Shown: positions 41,363-51,053, numbered from the stretch's first letter. The stretch: 64,000 nucleotides of DNA from Streptomyces sp. NBC_01224 (GCF_036002945.1 NZ_CP108529.1:5203001-5267000); one strand, 5' to 3'. A program made the numbers and translations. Notes: generated by a model from the letters alone, not told the origin.

Positions 41363-42277
41363 GATGTGCTCCTTGTCTGTCTTGCGAGTTCGAACGCTGC
41401 TCGGCTGTGCTGCTTCCGAGCGCGGGAAGCCTGCCCAGGGGCGAACGACCTGCGTATCCACCCTTCAGGTGAAAGGGACGTGTCGAAGTGGACGTCGTCC
41501 CGCCTGGCGCCGGCTTCCGGTAACCTCTGCCGGCCGTTCTCCGCGTCAGTGAGGTCAGTACGCTCCACGCCTGGGCGAAGCGGCAGGCGGTGACCTCGGC
41601 CGGGTGGCGACGCGTACGTGGGTGGAGAAGGTCCTTGCGCCCGGGGAGCGGATCGAGGGCGCGGAGCGGCTGCGCGGCGGATGGACCTCGCAGATGCGAC
41701 GGCTGGACGTGGGGGCGGACCGATCTGACGCCCGAGGTGCTCACGGCGCGCCTGGAGGGCAATGTGGAGTGCCTGCTCGACCGGTTCGCCTGATCGGCGG
41801 TCATCGCCACAGCGCCCCGACGTGACGTCGCTGTCGGGTAGTCGGCGGTCCTTCCGGCGATGCGTCGGATGGTCCGAAGGAAAACGACCCTCCGGTTTCG
41901 TACGCAGGGTCAAACGCGGCGTGTCCCGGGGTAAAGCGGCGGTCATGTCTGTATAGATATACGCGTCTTCACGAAGAGGGCGGTTCTTCGTGTCCTGTGT
42001 GGCACGAGTGCCGTCGCCTTTTCCGCAAGTGAGCGCTGCGCGTGGTGTTTCAGTATTCGTCGCATCAGTGAATTGCTGAATCGCCGATCCGCATGCCCCT
42101 GATTCGTCCACCGGTCTCGGTGACTCCCGGTCCCGGTGGCGCCGGATTCCGCATCACCTGAGACGGCGTTGTTCAACGCCTATTCCATAAACGGAATTAC
42201 CGAATCGCCGATTTGGTGCATCGGCGATGCGGCGGACGCCGATTCACGAATAAGCGAATCATTGGCGAGGAGATGCT
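41363..42277. other. 915-bp region of decayed sequence and hairpins
   Basis: It holds the phosphotransferase remnant listed separately, a hairpin CACGAAGA (41970-41977)/TCTTCGTG (41985-41992), an A/T-rich patch GTATAGATATACG at about 41950, and a hairpin ATCGCCGAT (42204-42212)/ATCGGCGAT (42220-42228). No intact gene is seen. Confidence 0.5.
41604..41793 (+). pseudogene. remnant of an aminoglycoside-phosphotransferase-type gene
   Basis: One frame reads WVEKVLAPGERIEGAERLRGGWTSQMRRL, typical of the N-terminal nucleotide loop of APH-family kinases. A second frame starting near 41720 reads TDLTPEVLTARLEGNVECLLDRF and stops at 41793, like the end of such a protein. The middle, with the catalytic HGD motif, is gone. 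A large internal deletion is the simplest reading. Confidence 0.45.
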
Positions 42278-42544
42278 GTGCGTTATGGAAGTGCGTTGAG
42301 GGAAGAAGTCGGATCTCCGGGAACGGCTCCTCTCATGGGTATTTGCGAAATGTATTCGGTGTCCTTCGCGGCCCGGCACTACGACGGATTCTTCGTGTCC
42401 GGATTCGGCTTCGCCGCCTCCCGCTACGGGCTCCCCGGCATCGGCTTCATCACCTGGCCGGACATGGTCGCCTTCGTCGAGAGCGATGCCGGCGATGGTG
42501 CCACCCGTCCGACGGGCTCATCGGCGCCGGACGCCGCTGGTTGA
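42278..42544 (+). pseudogene. N-terminal fragment of an isocitrate lyase/PEP-mutase-family protein
   Basis: An 88-residue ORF. Residues about 18-67 (LMGICEMYSVSFAARHYDGFFVSGFGFAASRYGLPGIGFITWPDMVAFV) match the start of the PEP-mutase/isocitrate-lyase barrel, where SGFG and GLPDIG-type segments are conserved. After that the sequence turns to low complexity and stops; the catalytic KKCG region of the family is absent. GAGGAG lies five bases before the GTG start, so it may still be translated. Probably a truncated gene. Confidence 0.6.
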
Positions 42545-42650
42545 CCCGGTCGGCAGGCCGCCCGGGTGTGTGGCGGGCGGCCTGCCGGTTCGCGCCCGCC
42601 TCTTGTCTGATGTGACGCCAGGTACGACGATGGCCCCCGCACGCGTCAGG

Positions 42651-42664
42651 TGACGATGCGTCAG
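42651..42664. promoter_or_regulatory. palindromic operator, copy 1 (TGACGATGCGTCAG)
   Basis: 14-bp imperfect palindrome, CTGAC/GTCAG-type arms, placed 25 bp before the LLM oxidoreductase start. The same motif recurs twice upstream of the second LLM gene. Confidence 0.65.
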
Positions 42665-42689
42665 ATTCCCTCGGGAAGGAGGCCGTCCG

Positions 42690-43634
42690 GTGCCGATACT
42701 GCCCACCGGGCCGCTGTCGTACGGGATGCAGCTGCCGATCCAGTCGCAGAGCACCATCTACGCGGAGGGGTGGGAGGCCGCGGCCACCCCCGCGGATCTC
42801 GCCGAGATCGCCCGCACCGCCGACCGTACCGGCTTCGCCTACCTCGCGAGCTGCGACCATGTCGCGATTCCGCGGCGGCTCGCCGGGGTCATGAGCACCG
42901 TCTGGTACGACCCGGTCGCCACTCTCGCCTTTCTCGCCGGGATCACCGAGCGGGTCCTGCTGATGAGCCATGTCGCCGTCGTCGGCCTGCGGCACCCGCT
43001 GGCCACCGCCAAGCAGTACGCCACCCTCGACCACCTCTGCGGCGGCCGGCTGATCCTCGGGGTCGGGGCCGGGCACGTACCGGAGGAGTTCCGGGCGCTC
43101 GGGGCGGACTTCGAGGGGCGGGGCGGGGTCCTCGACGAGACCATCGACGCACTGAAGGCGGCGCTCGGTCCCGAGGAGTACCCGGAGTTCGCGGGGGAAC
43201 GGTTCTCCTTCGCCGGGCTCGGCCAGCTGCCGCGCCCGGCCCAGGAACGGGTGCCGGTCTGGGTGGGCGGCTCCTCGCCCGCCGCCGTGAGCCGGGCCGC
43301 GGTGCGGGGGGACGGCTGGCTGCCGCAGGGTGATCCACGGGAGAAGCTGCCGGCACAGATCACCAGGCTGAAGGAGCTGCGCGAGGCGGCCGGGATCGAG
43401 GCCCCGATCGTCATCGGCGCGATCACCGAGCCGCTGTACGTCGGTGAGCCGGAGTGGTCCGTCGGGCGGCGAGCCCTCACCGGAAAGCCGGAGGTCCTCG
43501 CCGAGTCGCTGCGCGAGTACGGGGCCATGGGCGTCCACCAGATCCAGGTGCGGTTCCGCAGTCGGAGCCGTAGCGAACTGACCGACCAGATGGCGGCGTT
43601 CGCCGCCGAGGTCGCACCCCATCTCGACAGGTAG
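42690..43634 (+). CDS. LLM-class F420-dependent oxidoreductase
   Basis: A 314-residue luciferase-like TIM-barrel protein: GFAYLASCDHVAIPRR, LMSHVAVVGLRHPLATAKQYATLDHLCGGRLILGVGAGHVPEEF, and PVWVGGSSPAAVSRAA are the standard landmarks. It probably uses F420 (HPLATAK instead of an FMN pattern). GTG 42690 follows GAAGGAGG at ideal distance. First gene of a three-gene run (LLM-SDR-LLM). Confidence 0.9.
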   Translation: MPILPTGPLSYGMQLPIQSQSTIYAEGWEAAATPADLAEIARTADRTGFAYLASCDHVAIPRRLAGVMSTVWYDPVATLAFLAGITERVLLMSHVAVVGLRHPLATAKQYATLDHLCGGRLILGVGAGHVPEEFRALGADFEGRGGVLDETIDALKAALGPEEYPEFAGERFSFAGLGQLPRPAQERVPVWVGGSSPAAVSRAAVRGDGWLPQGDPREKLPAQITRLKELREAAGIEAPIVIGAITEPLYVGEPEWSVGRRALTGKPEVLAESLREYGAMGVHQIQVRFRSRSRSELTDQMAAFAAEVAPHLDR

Positions 43635-43644
43635 GAGTCAGGCC

Positions 43645-44430
43645 ATGGGCAAGCTGGACGGGCGGGTCGTGCTGATCAGCGGTGCGGCGCGCGGGCAGGG
43701 TGAGCAGGAGGCGCGGCTCTTCGCCGCGGAGGGTGCGCGGGTGGTGATCGCCGATGTGCTCGACGAGCAGGGCGAGGCGCTGGCCAAGGAGCTGGGGGAG
43801 GGCGTCGCCCGGTTCGTTCATCTGGATGTGAGCCGGGAGGACGAGTGGCAGGCCGCCGTCGCCGCCGCGAAGGACACCTTCGGAAGGATCGACGGACTGG
43901 TCAACAACGCGGGGATTCTCCGCTTCAACGAGCTGGTGACCACACCGCTGGAGGAGTTCCAGCAGGTGGTGCAGGTCAACCAGGTGGGCGCGTTCCTCGG
44001 GATCAAGAACGTCGCGCCCGAGATCGAGGCCGCGGGCGGCGGGACCATCGTCAACACCGCCTCGTACACGGGGCTCACGGGCATGGCGTTCGTGGGCGCG
44101 TACGCCGCCACCAAGCATGCGGTGCTCGGGCTGACCAAGGTGGCGGCGGTGGAGCTGGCCGCGAAGGGGATACGGGTCAACGCCGTCTGCCCCGGGGTCG
44201 TGGACACCGCGATGACCAACCCGGCGGCGCTGGACCCGACCGCGGACCCGGAGGAGTCCAGGGCGGCGGTGGCCGAGCTGTACCGCAAGCTCGTACCGCT
44301 GGGGCGGATCGGGCAGCCGGAGGAGGTGGCGGCGCTGGCGCTCTTCCTGACCTCGGACGACTCCTCGTACATCACCGGGCAGCCGTTCGTCATCGATGGG
44401 GGCTGGCTGGCCGGCGTCAGCCTGTTCTGA
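43645..44430 (+). CDS. SDR-family oxidoreductase
   Basis: A 261-residue classical SDR with ISGAARGQGEQEARLF (cofactor loop), HLDVSRED, LVNNAGILRF, catalytic Ser in NTASYTGLTG and YAATKHAVLG, and a C-terminal GQPFVIDGGWLAG. Likely NAD(H)-dependent alcohol/ketone oxidation. Ten bases after the LLM gene. Confidence 0.93.
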   Translation: MGKLDGRVVLISGAARGQGEQEARLFAAEGARVVIADVLDEQGEALAKELGEGVARFVHLDVSREDEWQAAVAAAKDTFGRIDGLVNNAGILRFNELVTTPLEEFQQVVQVNQVGAFLGIKNVAPEIEAAGGGTIVNTASYTGLTGMAFVGAYAATKHAVLGLTKVAAVELAAKGIRVNAVCPGVVDTAMTNPAALDPTADPEESRAAVAELYRKLVPLGRIGQPEEVAALALFLTSDDSSYITGQPFVIDGGWLAGVSLF

Positions 44431-44436
44431 GTTGTT

Positions 44437-44513
44437 CTGACGATGCGTCAGGTATTGACGGGTGTGGGTGCCGGTGGAACAGTCGGACGCATCGCAATCT
44501 GACGATGTGTCAG
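44437..44513. promoter_or_regulatory. two more copies of the TGACGATG-GTCAG operator
   Basis: CTGACGATGCGTCAG at 44437-44451 and TGACGATGTGTCAG at 44500-44513, spaced about 62 bp, both within 110 bp of the next start codon. GGACGCATCG between them may be a degenerate half-site. Confidence 0.65.
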
Positions 44514-44538
44514 AAATGAATGAGGACGGTGAACCCCC

Positions 44539-45666
44539 TTGGAATTCGGGCTCTTTGTACAGGGGTACGTGCCCGCCGCACGGGCCAAGGCCGACCCCGG
44601 GGCAGAGCACAAGGCGCTGATCGAGGAGACCGAGTACGTCATCCAGGCGGACAAGTCCGGCTTCAAGTACGCCTGGGCCTCCGAACACCACTTCCTGGAG
44701 GAGTACTCGCATCTCTCGGCCAACGATGTGTACCTGGGCTACCTCGCACACGCCACCGACCGTATCCACCTCGGATCCGGCATCTTCAACCCGCTCGCAC
44801 CCGTCAACCACCCGGTGAAGGTGGCCGAGAAGGTCGCCATGCTCGACCACCTCTCCGAGGGCCGCTTCGAATTCGGCTCCGGGCGCGGGGCCGGCAGCCA
44901 CGAGATCCTGGGCTTCATGCCGGGCATCACCGACATGAACCACACCAAGGAACTCTGGGAAGAGACCATCGCCGAGTTCCCCAAGATGTGGCTCCAGGAC
45001 GAGTACGTGGGCTTCCAGGGCAAGCACTGGTCGCTGCCGCCGCGCAAGATCCTGCCCAAGCCGTACGGGAAGTCGCACCCGGCGATGTGGTACGCGGCCG
45101 GATCACCGTCCTCCTACGCGATGGCGGGCAGGAAGGGGCTCGGCGTGCTGGGCTTCAGCGTGCAGAAGGTCTCCGACATGGAGTGGGTCGTCGAGTCCTA
45201 CAAGACGGCCGTCAAGGAGGCCGAACCCGTCGGCGACTTCGTCAACGACAACGTCATGGTCACCTCCACCGCCATCTGCGCCGAGACGCACGCGAAGGCC
45301 GTCGAGATCGCGGTGGGCGGCGGGCTGAACTATCTGCAGTCGCTGCTGTTCCGCTACCACGACACGTTCCCCCGGCCCGAGGGCATCCCGGAGTGGCCCG
45401 AGCTGCTGCCGGAGTACTCCGAGGAGATCATCGAGCTGCTGATCGCCGAGGAGCTGATGATCTGCGGTGATCCGGACGAGGTGCTGCGGCAGTGCAAGCG
45501 GTGGGAGCAGGCGGGGGCGGATCAGCTGAGCTTCGGGCTGCCGATCGGGATGAGCCGCGAGGACACGCTGAACTCGATCAGGCTGATCGGTGAGCACGTG
45601 ATCCCGGAGATCGACACGGACCCGGTGCACCGGACCTCGCGGTTCCGGGGGGCGGCGGGGGCGTAG
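44539..45666 (+). CDS. LLM-class flavin-dependent oxidoreductase
   Basis: A 375-residue luciferase-like monooxygenase: EFGLFVQGYVP start, AWASEHHFLEEYSHLSAN (flavin-site His pair), HPVKVAEKVAMLDHLSEGRFEFGSGRGAGSHE. This closely follows bacterial-luciferase-type alkanal monooxygenases. TTG 44539 is used because GGTGA lies six bases upstream and no nearer ATG/GTG fits. Second operator-controlled gene of the cluster. Confidence 0.9.
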   Translation: MEFGLFVQGYVPAARAKADPGAEHKALIEETEYVIQADKSGFKYAWASEHHFLEEYSHLSANDVYLGYLAHATDRIHLGSGIFNPLAPVNHPVKVAEKVAMLDHLSEGRFEFGSGRGAGSHEILGFMPGITDMNHTKELWEETIAEFPKMWLQDEYVGFQGKHWSLPPRKILPKPYGKSHPAMWYAAGSPSSYAMAGRKGLGVLGFSVQKVSDMEWVVESYKTAVKEAEPVGDFVNDNVMVTSTAICAETHAKAVEIAVGGGLNYLQSLLFRYHDTFPRPEGIPEWPELLPEYSEEIIELLIAEELMICGDPDEVLRQCKRWEQAGADQLSFGLPIGMSREDTLNSIRLIGEHVIPEIDTDPVHRTSRFRGAAGA

Positions 45667-45756
45667 GGGGGCGCAGGGGTGGGGCGGGGTGCGGGTTCGG
45701 TGCGCCTGCGGCGGGCGTTGCCCCCGACCCGCCCCTTCCCGAAACCGGGGCTCCGC

Positions 45757-45838
45757 CCCGGACCCCGCGCCTCAAGCGCCGGCGGGGCTGAATTTGGCTC
45801 CGTCCCGGACCCCGCGCCTCAAGCGTTGGCGGGGCTGA
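45757..45838. repeat. direct repeat of a Streptomyces intergenic element
   Basis: Two 35-bp copies (45757-45791 and 45804-45838, core GACCCCGCGCCTCAAGCG) differ by two bases. A partial third, inverted-looking GGCGGGGC unit follows to about 45870. It lies in a 323-bp gap otherwise without a gene. Confidence 0.75.
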
Positions 45839-45989
45839 TTTCACCCCGCCTGAAACACCGGCGGGGCCGAGAACAGCGGCGTCTTCCCGGACCGCCGCTC
45901 CGTGGAGCCGGGGTGCGTACCGCGGCCGTGCGCACCCCGGCTGCACACCCATGTACCCGCGGCGGGAAACACAGAAGGGAACCCCCGTC

Positions 45990-47729
45990 ATGCTCGACCA
46001 CCTCATCCGCGGAGCGACCGTCGTGGACGGCACCGGCGGACCCTCGTACCCCGCTGACATCGGTATCCGCGACGGCCGCATAGCCGTCATCGCCGAACCG
46101 GGCACGCTCGCCGAGGAAGCCGTCACCACCGAGGACGCCACCGGCCTCGTCCTCGCCCCCGGCTTCGTCGACCCCCACACCCACTACGACGCCCAGCTCT
46201 TCTGGGACCCGTACGCCACACCCTCCATGAACCACGGCGTCACCACCGTCGCCGGAGGCAACTGCGGATTCACCCTCGCCCCGCTCCACCCCGGACGCCC
46301 CGAGGACGCCGACTACACCCGCCGCATGATGTCGCGGGTGGAGGGCATGGCCCTCAAGGCACTGGAGGAGGGCGTCGACTGGAGCTGGTCCAGCTTCCGC
46401 GAATACCTCGACGCCCTTGAAGGACGGGTCGCCGTCAACGCCGGGTTCATGGTCGGCCACTGTGCCCTGCGCAGACACGTCATGGGCGCCGACGCGATCG
46501 GCGGGCAGCCCACCCCCGAACAGCTCGACGCCATGCTCGCGCTGTTCCACGACGCGATGGACGCCGGAGCCTGGGGGCTGTCCACCACCCAGTCCTCCAC
46601 CCACTCCGACGGCGACGGACAGCCCGTCGCCTCCCGGCACGCGCTTCCCGAGGAGCTCCTCGCCCTCTCCCGCGCCGTCGGCGAACACGAAGGCACCCAG
46701 CTCGAAGCGATCGTCGCGGGCTGCCTCGACCAGTTCTCCGACGAAGAGATCGAACTCCTCGTCGACATGACCGCCACCGCGGGCCGCCCACTGAACTGGA
46801 ACGTCCTCACCATCGACGCCGCCGTCCCCGAACGCGTACCCCGCCAGCTCGTCCCCAGCGAACGGGCCCGCCGGGCCGGCGGCCGGATCGTCGCACTCAC
46901 CATGCCGATCCTCACCCCCATGAACATGTCGCTCGGCACCTTCTGCGCCCTCAACCTCATCCCCGGCTGGGGCGACATCCTCGCCCTCCCCGTCCCCGAA
47001 CGCATCGAACGGCTCCGCGACGCAGGCACCCGCGCCGAAATGCTCCGCCGCGCCGACAGCAAGGAGGCCGGCGTCTTCCGCCGCCTCGCCGACTTCGGCC
47101 GGTACGTCATCGGGGACACGTACAGCGCGGCCAACGAAGGACTGAGCGGCCGCGTCGTGGGCGACATAGCCGTCGAACGCGGGCAGGACCCCTTCCACTG
47201 CCTCGTCGAGATCTGCGCCGACGACGAGCTGCGCACGGTTCTGTGGCCCATGCCCACCGACAACGACCCCGACTCCTGGGCGCTGCGACGGCAGACCTGG
47301 GAGCACGAGGACGTCATGCTCGGCGGCTCCGACGCGGGCGCGCACCTGGACCGGATGTGCGGCGCCCCGTACACCACCCGCTTCCTCGGCGACTGCCTGC
47401 GCCGACGCAAACTCCTCCCCCTCGAACAGGCCGTCAAGATGCTCACGGACGACCCCGCCCGGCTCTTCGGGCTCCGCGACCGCGGCCGCATCGAGGAGGG
47501 CTTCCACGCCGACCTCGTCCTCTTCGACCCCGAACGCATCGACGCCGGGCCCGCCACCCTCGTACACGATCTGCCCGGCGACAGCCCCCGTCTCGATTCC
47601 AAGGCCATCGGCATCGTGTCCGTCCGCGTCAACGGCGTGGAGACCCTGCGCGACGACAAGGTGACCGGCGCGGTCCCCGGTACGGTGCTCCGCTCCGGCC
47701 GCGACACCCGGACGGTGAGCACCGTATGA
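45990..47729 (+). CDS. amidohydrolase, N-acyl-D-amino-acid deacylase family
   Basis: A 579-residue metal-dependent amidohydrolase. The N-terminal metal motif is APGFVDPHTHYDAQLFWDP; GVTTVAGGNCGFTLAP follows with the family Cys metal ligand; a late Asp in MLGGSDAGAH is the catalytic base. The size exceeds dihydroorotase-type enzymes and fits D-aminoacylase-like proteins. ATG 45990 has AAGGGAA nine bases upstream. It overlaps the aldehyde dehydrogenase gene by four bases, so both act in one pathway, perhaps releasing an amine or acid later oxidised. Confidence 0.88.
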   Translation: MLDHLIRGATVVDGTGGPSYPADIGIRDGRIAVIAEPGTLAEEAVTTEDATGLVLAPGFVDPHTHYDAQLFWDPYATPSMNHGVTTVAGGNCGFTLAPLHPGRPEDADYTRRMMSRVEGMALKALEEGVDWSWSSFREYLDALEGRVAVNAGFMVGHCALRRHVMGADAIGGQPTPEQLDAMLALFHDAMDAGAWGLSTTQSSTHSDGDGQPVASRHALPEELLALSRAVGEHEGTQLEAIVAGCLDQFSDEEIELLVDMTATAGRPLNWNVLTIDAAVPERVPRQLVPSERARRAGGRIVALTMPILTPMNMSLGTFCALNLIPGWGDILALPVPERIERLRDAGTRAEMLRRADSKEAGVFRRLADFGRYVIGDTYSAANEGLSGRVVGDIAVERGQDPFHCLVEICADDELRTVLWPMPTDNDPDSWALRRQTWEHEDVMLGGSDAGAHLDRMCGAPYTTRFLGDCLRRRKLLPLEQAVKMLTDDPARLFGLRDRGRIEEGFHADLVLFDPERIDAGPATLVHDLPGDSPRLDSKAIGIVSVRVNGVETLRDDKVTGAVPGTVLRSGRDTRTVSTV

Positions 47730-49189
47730 GCGACAGGAACCGGCGCCTCTTCATCGGCGGCGAGTGGACCGAACCCGACCACGGCCACTACGAGGTGATC
47801 AACCCGGCCACCGAGGAGGTCGTCGGCCTCGCCCCCGAGGCGAGCCGCGAGCAGGTGTACGCGGCGGCGGCCGCGGCCCGCGAGGCCTTCGCCACCTGGT
47901 CCCGCACCCGCCCCGAGGAACGCGCCGCGATCCTCGACCGCGCCGCCGACCTGATGCAGCGCGACCTCACCGGCAATGCCGCACTCGCCCAGGCGGAGAG
48001 CGGCGCCACCACGTCAACGGCCAGGACCATGCAGGCCGCCGTCGGCGCCGCCCGCTTCCGCCGGTACGCCAGGGGCGCCCTGGAACCGGTCGAGGAGCCG
48101 ATCGCACCACAGATCAACGAGGCCGGGCCGATGGGGCGGGCCGGTGTGTTCGGGGCGCTCGCCGTACGCCGGCCGGTCGGCGTCGTCACCTGCATCACCT
48201 CGTACAACAACCCCTGGGCCAACCCGGCCGGCAAGGTCGCCCCCGCACTCGCCATGGGCAACACGGTCGTCGTGAAACCCGCGCCGCAGGACCCGCTCTC
48301 CGTCTACCGGATGGCCGAGGCGCTCGAAGAGGCGGGCGTTCCGGCGGGCGTCGTCAATGTCGTCACCGCATCGGGCCCCGGGGCGGGCGAGGCCGCCGTC
48401 GACTCACCGGACATCGACATGGTCAGCTTCACCGGCTCCACGGCCGTCGGGCAGCGCATCGCAGAGGTGTGCGGGCGTTCCATGAAACGGCAGTTGATGG
48501 AGCTGGGCGGGAAGGGGGCCGCCGTCGTCCTCGACGACGCGGACCTCGACTCCGCGGTGGCGGGCATCGGCACCACGTTCTCCTTCTACAGCGGCCAGAT
48601 CTGTACGGCCCCGACCCGCGTCCTCGTACAGCGCGCAGCCCACGACGCCCTGATCGAGAAACTCATCGCGTACGCGGGTCACCTGAAGGTGGGCGCCCCG
48701 ACGGACCGGGGCACGGTCGTCGGCCCGGTCATCTCCGCCGCCCACCGCGACCGCATCGAGTCGTACATCGAACTCGGCCGGAAGGAAGGGGCGAGGATCG
48801 TCACGGGCGGCGAACGTCCGGCCGGACTCGACCGGGGCTTCTACGTCGCCCCCACCCTCCTCGCCGACTGCACCAACGACATGCGCGTCGTCCGCGAGGA
48901 GATCTTCGGCCCCGTAGTCGTGGTCGTCCCCTTCGACGACGAGGACGAGGGCATCGCACTCGCCAACGACAGTGACTACGGACTGATCGACTACGTCTGG
49001 TCCTCGGACGTGGCACGCGCCTTCCGGGTGGCCCGGCAGCTGCGCGCCGGCGGGGTCGGCGTGAACACCATCGGGCGGAACATGGAGGCCCCGTTCGGCG
49101 GGTTCAAGAAGAGCGGTGTCGGGCGCGATGTCGGCTCGTACGCCCTGCACGCATACAGCGAACTCCAGGCGATCGTCTGGCCGGGCTGA
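47726..49189 (+). CDS. aldehyde dehydrogenase
   Basis: A 487-residue NAD(P)-dependent aldehyde dehydrogenase. The catalytic Glu259 is in LMELGGKG and the nucleophile Cys293 in YSGQICTAPTR; VSFTGSTAVGQ binds cofactor and PFGGFKKSGVGRDVG closes the fold. The ATGA overlap couples it to the amidohydrolase. Confidence 0.95.
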   Translation: MSDRNRRLFIGGEWTEPDHGHYEVINPATEEVVGLAPEASREQVYAAAAAAREAFATWSRTRPEERAAILDRAADLMQRDLTGNAALAQAESGATTSTARTMQAAVGAARFRRYARGALEPVEEPIAPQINEAGPMGRAGVFGALAVRRPVGVVTCITSYNNPWANPAGKVAPALAMGNTVVVKPAPQDPLSVYRMAEALEEAGVPAGVVNVVTASGPGAGEAAVDSPDIDMVSFTGSTAVGQRIAEVCGRSMKRQLMELGGKGAAVVLDDADLDSAVAGIGTTFSFYSGQICTAPTRVLVQRAAHDALIEKLIAYAGHLKVGAPTDRGTVVGPVISAAHRDRIESYIELGRKEGARIVTGGERPAGLDRGFYVAPTLLADCTNDMRVVREEIFGPVVVVVPFDDEDEGIALANDSDYGLIDYVWSSDVARAFRVARQLRAGGVGVNTIGRNMEAPFGGFKKSGVGRDVGSYALHAYSELQAIVWPG

Positions 49190-49199
49190 ACCGGCACAC

Positions 49200-49232
49200 C
49201 CCGTGGGTGTCCGCTGAGCGGACACCCACGGG
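49200..49232 (+). terminator. strong terminator after aldehyde dehydrogenase
   Basis: Perfect 16-bp arms (CCCGTGGGTGTCCGCT and its complement) with a minimal loop, followed by AAAATTTT. It ends the catabolic operon. Confidence 0.9.
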
Positions 49233-49436
49233 AAAATTTTGAACCACCACAAAACGGACGGTGCTGCGATTCTCGTACGGCGCTGTGATCGAGCGTTGAC
49301 CTCTCATCAGTAGGTCGTGCTCATCGATTGCCTTCAATTAATTTCTGCTTGTCCGTTCTGTCACCCGAAATTCAAGGATGAGGTTCCGGAGTCTCGGCCT
49401 CCGAATGTGGATATCGCAGCGCATAACGTCCTCTCC

Positions 49437-51002
49437 ATGACACAGCTGGACGCGCGGCCGCAGGCCGGAGACCCGGTACGGGGCACCGCCCCGGCCGACG
49501 GCGGTGTACGCGGCAAGGGTCTGGGCGGGAACTCCGTCGGCCTGATGGGCAGCGCCGTGATCGGCATCTCCACCGTCGCCCCCGTCTACTGCCTCACCTC
49601 CACCCTCGGCTCCACCGCGGGCGAGGTCGGCGTGCAGATGCCCGCCGTCTTCCTGGCCGGCTTCCTGCCGATGCTGCTCGTCGCATTCGCGTACCGCGAA
49701 CTCAACAAGGTCATGCCTGACTGCGGTACTTCCTTCACCTGGACGGTGAAGGCATTCGGCCCGCGCGTCGGCTGGATGTGCGGCTGGGGCCTGGTCATCG
49801 CGACGATCATCGTCCTGTCGAACCTGGCGGGCGTCGCCACCTCGTACTTCTGGCTCCTCGCGGGCGAGATCACGGGCAGCGGTTCGATCGCCGCCCTGGA
49901 CGACAGCAAGCCCGTCCACATCCTCACCTGCCTGATCCTGATCGCGATCGCCACGGCGATCAGCTACCGGGGGATGACGGCCACCAAGGGCATCCAGTAC
50001 GCCCTGGTGGGCCTTCAGCTCGTCGTCCTCGCGCTGTTCGTGGCGATGGCCGTGCAGAAGGCGAACAGTGGGGGGTTCGCCTCGTCGGTGGACTTCTCCT
50101 GGTCCTGGCTGAACCCGTTCGCGGTCCAGTCGTTCGCGGCGTTCACGGCGGGTCTGTCGTTGTCGATCTTCATGTTCTGGGGATGGGACACCTGTCTGAC
50201 CGCCAACGAGGAGACCATCGGCAGCGAGAAGACCCCCGGGCGCGCCGCCCTCATCGCGATGGTCGTGCTCGTCGGCTCCTACCTGGCGACCGCCGTCGCC
50301 GCCCAGATGGCCGTCGGCTCCGGCGACTCCGGTCTCGGCCTCGCCAACCCGGACACCTCCGACAACGTCTTCGCCGCACTCGCCGGCCCGGTCATGGGCC
50401 CGGGCCTTGGCGTCCTGCTCTTCATCGCCGTGCTCGCCTCCGCCGCCGCGAGCCTGCAGACCACCTTCATCCCGGTGGCCCGCACGGTCCTGGCGATGTC
50501 CACGTACGAGGCCCTGCCCGCCTCGTACGCCCGCGTCCACCCGCGCTTCAGGACCCCGGGGAAGGCCACCGTCACGGCGGGTGTGGCGACCGGCGTCTTC
50601 TACACGGTCATGACCCTGGTCAGCGAGCACGTCCTGGTCGACACGATCTACGCGCTCGGCCTGATGATCTGCTTCTACTACGCGCTGACGGCGTTCGCCT
50701 GCGCCTGGTACTTCCGCGCCGACCTGACCCGCTCCGTCCGCGACCTGGTCTTCAAGGGCCTCTTCCCGGCCGTCGGCGGCATCCTGCTCACCGCGGTCTT
50801 CGGCAAGACCCTCTACGACATGTGGGATCCGGCGTACGGCTCCGGCTCGTCGGTCTTCGGGGTCGGCTCGGTGTTCGTGATCGGTGTCGGGCTGCTGCTG
50901 CTCGGTGTGGTGCTGATGCTGGTGATGCAGCGCCGCAGCCCGGCGTTCTTCCGCGGCGAGGTGCTGACGAAGGAGACTCCGGCGCTGGTCGTGGAGGACT
51001 GA
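49437..51002 (+). CDS. APC-family amino acid permease
   Basis: A 521-residue permease with about 12 membrane helices. Helix 1 has GLMGSAVIGISTVAPVYCLTSTLG, the APC G-x-G unwound region. SFTWTVKAFGPRVGWMCGWG (helix 3) and FMFWGWDTCLTANEET (helix 6) are typical of the APC/YfnA-like group. No Shine-Dalgarno precedes ATG 49437; GCATAACG about ten bases before it could be a -10 box, so a leaderless mRNA is possible. Likely imports the substrate of the catabolic genes upstream (inference). Confidence 0.87.
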   Translation: MTQLDARPQAGDPVRGTAPADGGVRGKGLGGNSVGLMGSAVIGISTVAPVYCLTSTLGSTAGEVGVQMPAVFLAGFLPMLLVAFAYRELNKVMPDCGTSFTWTVKAFGPRVGWMCGWGLVIATIIVLSNLAGVATSYFWLLAGEITGSGSIAALDDSKPVHILTCLILIAIATAISYRGMTATKGIQYALVGLQLVVLALFVAMAVQKANSGGFASSVDFSWSWLNPFAVQSFAAFTAGLSLSIFMFWGWDTCLTANEETIGSEKTPGRAALIAMVVLVGSYLATAVAAQMAVGSGDSGLGLANPDTSDNVFAALAGPVMGPGLGVLLFIAVLASAAASLQTTFIPVARTVLAMSTYEALPASYARVHPRFRTPGKATVTAGVATGVFYTVMTLVSEHVLVDTIYALGLMICFYYALTAFACAWYFRADLTRSVRDLVFKGLFPAVGGILLTAVFGKTLYDMWDPAYGSGSSVFGVGSVFVIGVGLLLLGVVLMLVMQRRSPAFFRGEVLTKETPALVVED

Positions 51003-51053
51003 CGGCCAGGGCTTTTGGCTGACACCCGGACAAGCTGCGGACCGTGCGTACGG

